Of a DNA stretch of 64,000 nt, positions 50,353-61,870 are shown in pieces; the first letter of the stretch is position 1, and every line of letters starts with the position of its first letter. The notes beneath the pieces were generated by a model. The model ran no database searches and was not told the DNA's origin. It saw nothing but the letters and a program-made list of their open reading frames with translations. The DNA comes from Odiellus spinosus (taxonomy: Eukaryota; Arthropoda; Arachnida; Opiliones; Phalangiidae), in the NCBI GenBank assembly GCA_963920705.1, contig OY987228.1:20034565-20098564 (forward strand), given 5' to 3'. The position numbers and the translations under genes are program-made.

Positions 50353-51294
50353 GAGGACGCGTAATCATAAAACCTTTTCCGTTTTCCATCGTTCCTCTAG
50401 AGAAAGGGGTAATAATGTAGTAATTCTCTCTGATTAATTAAATTAACTCTTGGTTAAACACAATGGATTGCACGCCTCTGAATAGTTGGAAACTCTGAAG
50501 ACCTCTTTATTCTCGGTTGGTTGAGCGTATACGTGGTTGAAGTCACGTTTTAGCCCCTAATTGCGGGCTTCACCCAGATCACCGAAACTCGGTTGTTGAA
50601 ACATTTGTACAGGCGCGAATGAAAAATACTGACTTTCCTTCACTTACGGAGTTATTTGCGTAATGAGAGAAGCTGAAGAGGAATTAAACGCGATGGTAAA
50701 ACTCCCGGAGAAAAAGTAGTGTATAGAAACTTCTCTTCAACACCAGTGTAACGAGAATACGAAAGTGGTAATTAACCTTTGAGTTTTTGCTTCGGGGTAA
50801 AGACTGCATCCCAGCTTTTATACAACATATTCAACCCTTTTGCGCCATTTAAGTAATGTTGCTGCTGCAAGACGCCACCCTTTCGGGCTATTCCACTAAT
50901 TTTTTCAATGAACGCCTATCTTTTAAAATTTGAACTTAGTTGGAGACTTTGCTAACGTTCAAAACGCTTTCAAATTCAGAAATCTTTTTGCGCCCTTTTT
51001 GTCAGACTTATTTGAATGTTTTATTACTTTCTAAATATAGAAGATATATTTTGTAACACGGATAATACCGTAACTCACGGATTGAAATTGTTAAAGGGGT
51101 TAAAATTTATAGGTACAAATTATATACAACATTTGATAAGAAGTCGCAGCCCTATTGAATTGAATTTAAATCTCGTCTTAAAGTCAAAGTTTTCCCAACT
51201 AAAGTCTTTATCCAGGGTTTTCACGGGTCAGAGAAAATCTGGAAAAGTCGGGGAATTTAAAAATTTTGCCAAAAGGAAAGTGATACACAATTAA
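50353..51294. other. Noncoding stretch
   Basis: A 92-codon frame at 51016-51294 ends at the boundary of a family D element and shows no domain. Not called. Confidence 0.45.
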
Positions 51295-51465
51295 AGGGAG
51301 AATGCAACTTAACGAGTGATTTTTTATCGATACATTATCCTTTAAAATAGGCCTAATCCAACAGTAAAAAATTAACAAACTTAAAACTTAGTCGGAAAAT
51401 AGACTTAGCTGGATTCATGGAGATATCCTGAACTCTTTTTTTTATTTTTAGGTTGCATTCTTCCT
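51295..51465. mobile_element. Family D element, internally deleted
   Basis: TTAA flanks (51291-51294, 51466-51469). Ends AGGGAGAATGCAACTTAA and TAGGTTGCATTCTTCCT. It is 171 bp, keeping GGCCTAATCCA and GGATTCATGGAGATATCCTG but missing most of the second half. Confidence 0.85.
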
Positions 51466-51469
51466 TTAA

Positions 51470-53387
51470 AGCATTAGGAAGTATTTCACTTAGACCCTAT
51501 TATCCTCTTCTGGTAAAAGTATTATTTTTGCGTAAGGATTTTCAAGGGTTCGATAAGAATAACTTGACCAGATCGTGTTTGACCTGGAATATCATCGTTC
51601 ATTCACCCATATATTTGACGTCGATTTATTCAGAGGGCGATTGAAATATAATTTTTTTTACGTACGGCCAGTTTGGTTTTTCCATCAGATTTTACTTTTC
51701 TATAGCTCCCCATCTTCCAAAACCATCCAGGCTTCTAAAAAACGATAGCGATGGGGTACAAGAAGAAAAAAGAAAAAAATGTTTCAAAGGGAACGGATGG
51801 GAGGTTTGATCCCTGTCCATTTTGGTCGGTTGAACTTATAAAGACGCCCCATTGCGCTGCCTATACTTTTTTTTTTTTTTTTTCTACTTCAGTTCCGCTT
51901 CTCTGGAAGTCATGCAATATTCAACGTAAAGCTTTCCTTTGGCAGATGAGCGTTTTTCTATTCAACCTTGATTTGTCAGTAGATACGCTTAGCTACTCTT
52001 TATGGTCTGTTTACTTATATACGTAAATTTATCTAATATACCGAATAAATAGTCAAAATCCCGTGAAATGCATGATTTATGCAAAAATTAATTGGACAAT
52101 AATTGTGGTTATCTGAGAAGATAAAGCCGATAATCTTTTTCCTCTTATTATACATAGTTTTCGATAAAGGGGCGAAATAAGAGTACACCCCGCTTTCCCA
52201 GCTTTCCTTTCAGGATTGCCAGGATCTTGTGAGTGCCGTTCAGGACAAATCAGTTCCAAAACTGAACTGCTAGCCTTTCTCCCTGCGTCAGATTGCACTC
52301 ACAAGTTGTTGGCAACACTGGGGGAACGGCATTAACCCTCTTTAATGAAAACTATGTATATATAAGAAATATATATTAATTTATTGCTTCAGATACTTAA
52401 ATTTCTAATTTACTAATATTTTAATATTTTTTTACACTTAAATTAATTTAATTCTTCAAAACATGATTTAAATAAGTGTATCAACTACCGCATGGCCCCC
52501 AACCACGATTTACCGAGATAACCTTGGATTGTTATTTAGAAACATTTTGAAATTATTTGGGGTAAACATTTAATACAAAACTTGTGATCCTTATATTTTC
52601 AGCATCAATAGGGAAAATTTCTTTTTGACCAAATTCCTAAGCTTTGAAAAGAAAAGGGGTTGAGCCCCCTTCTATAGAATAAAGAGGCGAAAGAACGGGT
52701 TTTTCCTTTTCTAAAATGCACGTGGCATGATTGCTCTCTCGTTCAGTTATATTCTGTACCCGCACCACATATCTCACGTTCACTGTCACCAGTCTTCTTG
52801 ATAAAGACTTAGAGCCCTCACACGTTCTTAATAACCCTCTGTGACCTTGAACACAACCATGGGGTTTCAAAGGGATAGTGAAATTTTTCAAATACGAGCC
52901 TTTTTACGTTGCTACAAAATGCTTCGTATTGACAGATACATTTATGAAATAGGCAATTACGGGATTATATTTACTAGTTCTAATAATGTAGTATGAACGT
53001 CACTTCTGCCAATGTGAAAGTTTCGTAATGAATGACATGCACAGCTTGCGCTGTATTTTTCCAGTGTTAGTAATTATTGGTGTGGTATTTCGAAGCGATT
53101 TTTAATAATTAAAGCTAGTGGTGTTCTATATAACAAAATATAAATCGGATACTAGATTTTTTTTATCTCTTTATAAGCTTCGAACATCTTGCTCTTGCCT
53201 TTTTCCTATTTCCGGAGATACTAAATCAAACAATGCGTGGAAATACTAATATGTACAAATAGATTTTTATCTTCACATTTCGTTTTTCGTCTTTTTCTCT
53301 TTCCTATAAACCGAAACAAAAAGTAAATATGATATCCCATATGCCACTAATGACCAGATTCTAATTATAAGCTTAGCTTGTTGTCTG

Positions 53388-53421
<34 letters not shown>

Positions 53422-53457
53422 GACGAAGCTTCGCGGACATGCATTCAAGTGATCCTA
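51470..53457. other. Noncoding stretch
   Basis: T run near 51869-51885 and a 29-base A run at 53388-53416; no supported gene. Confidence 0.5.
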
Positions 53458-53596
53458 ATACCCTTTTCAGACGAGGCGTAATTACCCGTTTTAATCAGTT
53501 TTAACTGAGGTTTAATCAGATTGAACTGAGAAGGCTATGTAAACCTCGGTTGAATCTGATTAATCCGACTAATTACGCCTCGTCTGAAGAGGGTAT
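53458..53596. mobile_element. TA-flanked foldback, 139 bp
   Basis: Inverted ends with TTTTCAGACGAGGCGTAATT and AATTACGCCTCGTCTGAAGA after ATACCC/GGGTAT. TA lies on both sides (53456-53457, 53597-53598). The interior repeats a TAATCAGATTGAACTGAG-type inverted pair. Mariner-like MITE. Confidence 0.8.
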
Positions 53597-53598
53597 TA

Positions 53599-55853
53599 CA
53601 ATGGAAATATCGTGTAAAAATGGCGAATGAATCAATTTATCTCTAAAGCGCTGGCTTTTTTATACAATTTTTTAAATTTTTTTACTACACCCACTTAAGT
53701 GAGGGTAGAGTCTTATATTCATAGTGGATGTAGTATGATGATGATGATGTTTGTAGCGGAAAAGGAGTGTATCATTCAGTCAACCACTGTTTAAATAATT
53801 CCTCCCTGAATTTCGTGTTGCAAGTCTCAACACATGCCAGTGCTGTGATTATGCTAAAGTGAGAATGCAACCGACAAATATGCCGATAATAAGAATTGTA
53901 CTTAAAGATAGAATGCAGCCCGAGAAATAGGGTGGTGTTAGAAAATATAACTTAGAGATTGCGTATTGTAAATTATATGGAGACAATGATACGTCAGAGG
54001 TTTCTATCTCTCACCTCGGTGTCATCCCCTTTAGTGAGGGAGTTACAGTATTCGCCCTTACAAGCTCTCCCCCAAGGGGTTCCATGACGTCAGGCTTTCT
54101 TTCTCTTTGGCTCTATGCTGTCTCTTATTGTTAAAGAGAGAATCAGCCCCAAAATATAATGACGGGATTTGGCAAAATATGCTTAATGGGAGAATAAAAT
54201 TCATGATGGAGTTGGGAGGGGGACAGAAAAAAATAACACGGTGTGGCTTTCTTTTGTACTTAGCCATCTTGTTTCAGTTCGCGGTGACATATTCCTGGTT
54301 CGAGGATATACCGCGAAAAAGGGCTTGGTTGTACACTTCCCTCCGGGCCCTCCTGAAGGAAGACTTCATTATGATATTTTCCTGCTTCCTACCAACGTTG
54401 AACGTTGTTACATTATCTTTTCGAAATTGAATTGGACTTGTATATATAGATTTTTTTCTTTCCCTAATACTAATACATATAACGGGGCATTGGAAACTAC
54501 GAAATACGATACTCTTTTCTTTCCTCTTTTATTAATAACGGTTCAGATATGAAAGGTTTTTTTATTTTCTCGGTGCGCTCATTGCGAGAGAAATGACGTA
54601 AAATCGATAACTAGAGCCTTAATAAATTGCCAGGGTATTATTTACTTCGTGTTTACGAAGCTGTGGGCCTGTGGCTAAATAGGCGCACTCTTTTAATTAC
54701 TTAGAAACATAGAGAAGGGCAGGTGCTCGTTTTTTCCGTAAAACCAATTAAGAATTTTAATAATATTTCCTTTCCTATATTGAAATCTCGCTTTTAAAAC
54801 TTTCATGGAAAGTATTTTGAGCCTACCAATAAATCTGACAGTTATATTTACTGAATAAATTATATTTTGAATATTTTATATCATTTTGTAAGATTCAGCA
54901 AACCTATCATCGTCATCTTCTCGATAAACTTTTTCACGAGTTAATTGTATCGATTTGTTTACTTCCGTGGGTTTCTTTTCTTTTAATTAGGTGATTAAAG
55001 AAGAGATTTTGGTTGGTGGTTTCTTATCTGAGCCTAAAAATCACTACCTCTTTATAGCTAGCGGACAGCGAGCCTAAAACCAAATATAATCTCCTCCCTT
55101 ATCGTTTTACAGGGAAGCTTATGAGCTAGGGTTTATGGAATTTCCTCCTCCGTAGTTCGTTGGCGCGCTTAAAACTCAAACATTGGACGGTTGGAGAAAA
55201 TTCATCGGGGGATTTTGGGCTTGGATTCGAGCGAAAGCCCCAGAGGGAAGGGGGTAGAGAATGGATCTTTATTCCCGCCAAAGGAAAGAGGCTTTTACCG
55301 GGATTTACATACATTAATAACGCGAGGGCCGCTCTGAAAGAGAGATGCCCGAGATGACAGGACGCGCTCGCTAACCTAGCTCGCTTCGGATATACGATAG
55401 CCAAAGACAAATCATGTACTATAACCACATGGACTCGTGTAGAAGTAAGGGGGATCATTATAAATTTGAGTCGATATGGTGGTCTCCTTACGCGATCTCC
55501 TGGCTCTTAAATTACCGTAATTTTTGGGAAATTAATTTACAGTTGTTCGCAAAATTATTTGTATTTCAATTTTTCTCATTTAAAATGAGGAATTCTAATT
55601 TCAAACTCTTAAATTCTTATTTCCGACTAAAAACCTTATTTACTCGTGAAAAATACAATGTTTTTAATGGCATGTTTGACCATTTGACTTTGCATTGATA
55701 GGAAAAAGTTACTACGACTTAACACGATTTAAAACGTAACCCTTTGACCTCTTTAACAATTTATTCACGTATAATTCAAAATGTTTTAATTAATTCGGTA
55801 TATTTTTTACCAGAGCAAGCCGTAAATTAGCTTTTAAATCAAATACACTGTAG
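53599..55853. other. Noncoding stretch
   Basis: A vestige like the family D end (GAGAATGCAACCGACAA) is near 53860, and (ATG)n simple sequence near 53736-53750. Two overlapping frames of 107 and 103 codons at 54107-54552 lack domains and are not called. Confidence 0.45.
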
Positions 55854-56145
55854 CAAGAAGGATCAGATAAGGAGAGGAAAAGTGGGGCTGCGTTGAGTTA
55901 GAGAGAGAAGAGCCAACCTCCCACTCGGGTGGAAAGGGGGGATAGGAAATTCTCGAGGTAAACTGTTGTCACGTGGTCGCTAGCTAGCGCGTCTCATAAA
56001 GGATTCGTTTTACCCACGTGACAACAATTTACCACGAAGCATCTCTACCCCCGTCTGTCCCCCGTTCTCCCAGAGTGGGAGTTTAGGCCGACGCAGTAGG
56101 AGCCGCGCCGTTCCCACTTTTCCTCTCCTTATCTGATCCTTCTTG
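55854..56145. mobile_element. Family C MITE copy 2
   Basis: 292 bp, ends CAAGAAGGATCAGATAAGGA and its complement. It is flanked by the 7-bp direct repeat ACTGTAG. Only a couple of differences from 33146-33437. Confidence 0.95.
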
Positions 56146-56620
56146 ACTGTAGTTGGTGATGCATAGGCCAAATTATTGGAACGGTATTTTCGTATAATCC
56201 GTTGCAAAACTCTATACTGAATGTATATTTTATTTAAACATTATTCTGCAGAGCGTATAAAGAAATTGATTAATTAGTTTAATTACTTCGAAGAAATAAT
56301 GAAGGAGATATTTTCGAGGAAATGAATAGAATTTTGATAATGCATCGTAATTATCTTAAACGAAGTATTGTTTTCCAAGAAAATTCCCTTCAGTAATCAA
56401 ATAATTCCCGAAAAGTTTTTAATTCCGTTTTATTCTGAGTAACCGGTAATGGGTTTGTAAGGATTATTCAATTAAATAGGATGAAAAGTTTTCAATCGTT
56501 TCATTCTGGCAGACTTAAAAGTTTACCATTTACTGCAGCTTCAGTCGAATTTTAATCAAGATGAAAGCTTTATAACGTCGCGGAGGGAACTTGGATTACG
56601 TCAAAGAAAGATCTCAACTT

Positions 56621-57057
56621 AAGACTCGTTCATACATACCCCTCAGAGGGCTACACGTTCACACTTGACACTTTCAAACTGTTTCGGAGTATTAAATCGT
56701 CTTTTTTGTGATATTGTATTAAATTAATCAAAGATCTCTACAATTGACCACAATTTGATCTTTTCAAAAGGGTTCAAAATGATTTCAAAGTGTCCAGTGT
56801 GAACGCGGCTATTTGAGAAATCGATTCGTGTTGGTTCGGGAAGCAATTTTGCTTAAAATGACACGATTACAAACACTATTAACTAATTAGTATTGAGAAA
56901 AATATTTGCATATTTTAAATGCCGTACATCAACGATAAGCCTTGGCTGGGAACCAACCATGGCGAACTGACTTGTCAGCGTGTGACCAAGAGAAAATGTA
57001 AAAAGGCAATTAACTGTTTCGTAACCGATTTTTGCCCTCAAGTATGAACGAGGCTTT
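56621..57057. mobile_element. Family F foldback, second copy
   Basis: Left end AAGACTCGTTCATAC, right end CAAGTATGAACGAGGCTTTT with GTAACCGATTTTTG just inside, as in 20911-21594. Another small foldback (56656-56805) sits within it. Confidence 0.65.
56656..56805. mobile_element. CGTTCACACT foldback nested in family F
   Basis: CGTTCACACTTGACACTTT and AAAGTGTCCAGTGTGAACG form inverted ends of 19 bp with one mismatch, 150 bp in all. End-like motifs recur near 48029 and 59455. Confidence 0.7.
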
Positions 57058-58196
57058 TATAGGCACCTTTATCGCGTTTCCGAAAAGCTGTCTTTAACTT
57101 AATTCGGGAGTATAGTTTTTTGCAGAGGTTAGGAATAGAGAGAGGGATCAAGTAGGTCTCGGGAAGACCAGCCATGATGAAATCTCAATTTAGGTTAATA
57201 GTTTTGGGGTAGAAAACGCGGGAGCCGAAAACTCTAGCGACTAATAATAAGTCTTTCGCTAATCTATTCATTAAGGTTAGGAGGCGCATCACGGTTAATA
57301 GTCAAACCCTTTTTTTCCCAACGCTCAACCGCTCCCTGCTCTAGTTTTCAAAGAAACAGCCGACGACCCTACGCCAAATTTGTTAACAGCCTTCTCTCGG
57401 AGGAGTCTCGGATCTCTCTTATACTTCGGTCTTCCTTCCATTACATCGTAGGGACTCATTTTGAGCAACTTTCCTCCCGGTAAATGCACTCCAGACGTTA
57501 CGATAAAGCCCCGTTTTCATGGTCGCATGTACGCTAAAACTAGCGTGGAGAAACTGCTAGTGTATTTTTTTCGCTCGTAATTTAGCAGAGCTTGAAGCTA
57601 TGGCGTGCGCGTGAAATATCTGTAGGGAAGGAGAATCGACGAAGCTTTTTACCACCCCCTATAAGTCGTCTTTGTTGGCCGCCAAACTGTTCTTTTCGCC
57701 CATTCGCTACTGAAGGTCCTAATTAATTAGCCGAGTAAATTCGTCGTTTGGATTAAGGCGTCTTCCATTCCCCGATTCTCCTCTAAGCCTTAAGCCCGAA
57801 AGGCTTCTCGCGAATCACTATTTGTTTAATTTTTTTTTTGTTATTCCATATTTATTTCCTTTTAATAAATTAAAGCCGGTTAAATGTTAATCCAAATAAG
57901 AATTTTAAACCTCATTTCATATTTCGATCTCACGTATATCGTTATAAAAATTATATTTGCTTTGAAATCGATCAACGATATCATAATCAATACTTTCCAT
58001 TAGTATCCTATACTATTAATTAGTAAAATATTGTGAAAGTTACGCCTAATGAGATTTAATATCGTGTAACCCTTAATTTGACCCCTTCAGCTATCTAGCT
58101 TTCTCTGGTTTGAAAATTACTCGTAATAAACAATAATTTTTCTCACCCAATCGCTAACGAATATAAATGAGCTGTAAATTAAGCTCCCGTATTTAA
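57058..58196. other. Noncoding stretch
   Basis: No supported gene, RNA or repeat. Confidence 0.5.
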
Positions 58197-58432
58197 AGGT
58201 ATACTATCACTATCAAAAATATTAAGTACTTTAACGAAAAAAGACTGCGCGAAAGCAACCTTATCAACTGTAGGTTCTACAATAGCCACAATTGATGACG
58301 TAGTATTGCGGGCAATTTTTATTTTCAAAATTTGGAAAAATGAGATTATAAAATATGCATTTTTACTGTTGCGGTAATATTTAATATGAAAATGCTACTG
58401 AATTTTCCTTTGTAGTTCATGACAGTCTCACT
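58197..58432 (-). mobile_element. Family E element, short TTAA-flanked copy
   Basis: TTAA at 58193-58196 and 58433-58436. Contains TTAAGTACTTTAACGAAAA, GACTGCGCGAAAGC, GATGACGTAGTATTGCGGGC and the end CATGACAGTCTCACT. 236 bp. Confidence 0.7.
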
Positions 58433-58436
58433 TTAA

Positions 58437-58519
58437 GCACGAACTTTGTTTTCTATTGATATGTATTTTTCATTTAATTAAGTGGAATATCCTATGTAAC
58501 GTTCCCTAGGTTTTTGGTT

Positions 58520-58550
<31 letters not shown>

Positions 58551-59260
58551 CAAAGTGAACTCGAAAGTTTCAGCAAGAGTTTGAAACACCATTAATTCAG
58601 CCTCAACCCCAGAAAGAGTAAATTCGATTTTTACGTCGATTTCCCCCCCCCCCCTTTCATAAATCGATAAATCGTGGGCTTCTCAATTTTTTTAAAATTA
58701 AATAAGGCGGGGACGGAAGCCTGCCTTGGTTTTTAGTACAAGGGGTTTTTACGACACGGTTTCGCGATCGAGTATAAAGATTCAATTTTTCGATGGTAAC
58801 ACTGTTTTTCGATTACATTTTAGGGTTCAGATTTATGCCGCCTACCAAGGGTTTTTTTTATGTCGGTTATATATATTTTTTCCTATATACGTAAAAGATT
58901 GAATACTCTTCGGTGCTAGAACCAAGAGGAGAGTAAAATTTATATAACAAAAGCGTGCTTAGAATGCAATGTCAGGCCAGCTCAAAATATCCGAGAAAAC
59001 TCGAGTTTTTCTCTTAAGCGCGACAGATGGTTTGAGAGCTTTAGAAAGTGCAGGCTAGCAAAGTTTTTTTTCTTTTTATAAACCTTATTAGCAAACATCC
59101 AATACTAGGAAAAAAAAAACTCCAAAATTGTAAAAGAAGGCTTCTATTCCCTGCTATTCGTTTTTCAAGTATACAGCAAATAATTAGGGCTTCAGCTTCG
59201 AGTTAGATGGTGTCATAAGGGTATACTTCTAAAAAGTAAAGCGTTTCTAGTTGTATAACT
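58437..59260. other. Noncoding stretch with homopolymers
   Basis: A 30-base T run at 58521-58550 and a C run near 58645-58656; no gene seen. Confidence 0.5.
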
Positions 59261-59399
59261 CGAGGGGGCAGACACTCGCAAACTCTTTGCTCTATCAAAG
59301 CTGAACTCAGATTTCATAAGAGTTCTAACTCAGTGCATTGTCAAAGCTGAACTCGGTGAACTCAGGTGTACAGCGAATTCAAGAGTGTCTGACCCCTCG
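59261..59399. mobile_element. CGAGGGG foldback, 139 bp
   Basis: Ends CGAGGGGGCAGACACTC and GAGTGTCTGACCCCTCG. Flanks GTATAACT and GTATAGCT match at 7 of 8, as for a hAT-type 8-bp duplication. Two internal direct repeats of AAGCTGAACTC are present. Confidence 0.7.
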
Positions 59400-59724
59400 G
59401 TATAGCTGTATCACGCTTGTCTTTGAAACATTTTTAGAAACGTCAAATTATAGGTACGTTCACACTAGGTACTTTGAAATGTTTTTAAACTGCTTCAAAT
59501 TAGCGTTTAAAACTAATAATTTTTTACCGATACTGTGATCCACACGGAAATTTTACATTAGTGAGCATCGTTTTAAAAAAGTCAAATCGTTAAATTTCGT
59601 AACCCCTTGGAAATATCATTGATCAAAAAATGTAATTATTAGCTCAAAAACGTTTTTTGAACGTTCTAAAAACGTTTTAAAAGTTTCTAATTGGTAGAAC
59701 ACTTCTCTCGAATAAAAGTATTAT

Positions 59725-60142
59725 CAGAGGTATATAATAACCCCCTTCGGGTGGAAGTATGAAAGCCCCTGTACTACCAATGCTAAAAATCACGAACAAC
59801 AAGAGCCCGCTGCTGACTATCTAGGCCACTAGCTCGCGCTGGACTTCTCAATGTCGCTACTCTAGTAAATGGTCTTTGTATAAACAAGACGGCTCGATTT
59901 GTGTTTAGAACTTCCTGTCTCGGGAGTCAGGCTGTCTGTTAAAATGGAGTCGAAGGTTGACTTCAGCTCGCGAGTTCCGGAAGTGTGCGTAGGGAAAATT
60001 TAGTGAGGTTCAAAATGGTGTAACTATTTTTTGGGAGTAAAGCGGTGTGTCGATCTGCCGCGATTTACGCCGGGCACTTGTTGTTCGTCGATTTTGCCTA
60101 CCTTTCATACTTCCCCCCGAAGGGGGTTATTATATACCTCTG
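59725..60142. mobile_element. Family B MITE copy 2
   Basis: 418 bp with ends CAGAGGTATATAATAACCCC and its complement. It is flanked by the 7-bp direct repeat GTATTAT. Near-identical to 12191-12600, with a small insertion (ATCTGCCG) near 60054. Confidence 0.95.
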
Positions 60143-60505
60143 GTATTATGTACTTCTGGTGTAGTTTGTTCTTTCCCTCGATTAAATCCACGCGTACCTT
60201 TCATAGTGTTTTGATTATAATATAATAATATAATATATATTATATATATATTATATAAGTGCAATTCATCCAAGAAGTCACGTATCGACTCTATAGCGAG
60301 ATTAGACCCGAGTTTAGACGTCAAAACAGCTTTAATTCAAGCCCTTTTGGGAGAAATGTTATCTCCTCTGAAAAGTTATAGGAAGTTTGGCAAATTAAAG
60401 AAAGTTTTAAAAACATTTTAAATATCGGACAACCACTACACTCCTTGCATTGTTTGATGACGAGATGTCTACCTTGAAACCTCTTTTTGCTTTTTAGCAC
60501 AAACC

Positions 60506-60539
<34 letters not shown>

Positions 60540-61870
60540 ACTGACATATGCTTCATAAAAAAAAAGTTGTATTACGAATTTTCACGTCAAGTCTTTTGGG
60601 TTAAAAAAAAGAATATGCGTTGTATAAATATGCTCTGGTTTTTATCCGATGAACTAAGGAAATACCTCCGCTATGAGGAAATGAGAGACCTTATCGAAAA
60701 ACTCATTATCGGGCCTTGAAACTTTTCCCAGAGTGAGAGGAGAGAGAGTGTGGGTATATAAAGTTCATGGTTGCGCCGCTCTAACTGATGGAGATAATAT
60801 TTTTCAATATAAAAGTTTACCAAAGCAAGAGGCTACGTGGGAAATAAAAATAGGTCCATTAATATCGATGTACCTACGGTTTAGCGGTAGTAGTTCTTCG
60901 TGGTTAAAATAAACCTCAACTGGAAACTCATTTCGATAAGGAAGTGAAAAAGTAATTCGGAAATGCGGTAGTCCAGGGGCATATTTCTTTGGCGTCAGTC
61001 ACGAAATGCTGGCAGTCCCTGCTTTTTTTCGAACGTTTTTGATACTGTCTCGGGCTGATACTGCTATTACTCTATAGAGACGATCAGATTATGCGTACCC
61101 CTTATTTTCCCATATAGGCATAGTTTGGAATACTCTGGATAGTGATACACACGTCACTTTATACGGACTTTATATTTTTATTGTCTATTCGTAGTGAGCG
61201 GGACTTTTAAAGCAATTGCTTTTAACTGGATATAAGCGAGAAACGTTTCCCCTTTTTGGCTTTTTAGCTTCTAGCGCTTCGTATAATCGGATTAGCTTAG
61301 CTCTACACGCACGTTGTTGCGTCTCAGTTGAGCTCGGCTTTTAAAATGGCCATAAAGCTATATATCAGCTATACGCGGAAATAAAGTGGGGTTTTGTTCG
61401 CGAACAAAGGGTTCGCCGCGGTTTTAATTTGTTCAGACCGGAAATCTACGTCATAATGCGTCGTACTCGTGAAAGTTTAATAATTTGAACGAGAGTCTTT
61501 TACAAATTAAGACCTTCGAGTCACCTCAAAGTAAAAACCAAGTAACTTGTTAAATTAGTCATTTTCTAATAATATTCTTGTCGAATATTTTGAGGGTTCG
61601 TATAATTCAATTCCGATCGTAAAATAACGAGTAACACGCGTTAGTTGGTTTTTGCTCCTTGTCAACTCAAACCGGTTTGGTTAAAAAAAATGTTTCAAGT
61701 TTTATTGCTAGAAGTATAGGCGTAAACTACGAGACTTTGGTTTTTTTCTTAGGACGAAATTTAACTAGGCATATATAGGAAATTAATTTTCATTTGTTAC
61801 ACGGCTCTCGTTTCAGAAGTCTTTGAAACGGCGATGATATTGGAATCTTGATTTTCGTAAGAGGCTATAA
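60143..61870. other. Region upstream of the LRR gene
   Basis: (TA)n-rich 60215-60257 and a 28-base A run (60506-60533). The LRR gene's promoter and any 5' untranslated exon should lie here, but I cannot place them. Confidence 0.45.

Noticed and set aside
54107..54552. Overlapping 107- and 103-codon frames
   Set aside because: No domain, no splice or start context, and composition like the surrounding noncoding DNA.
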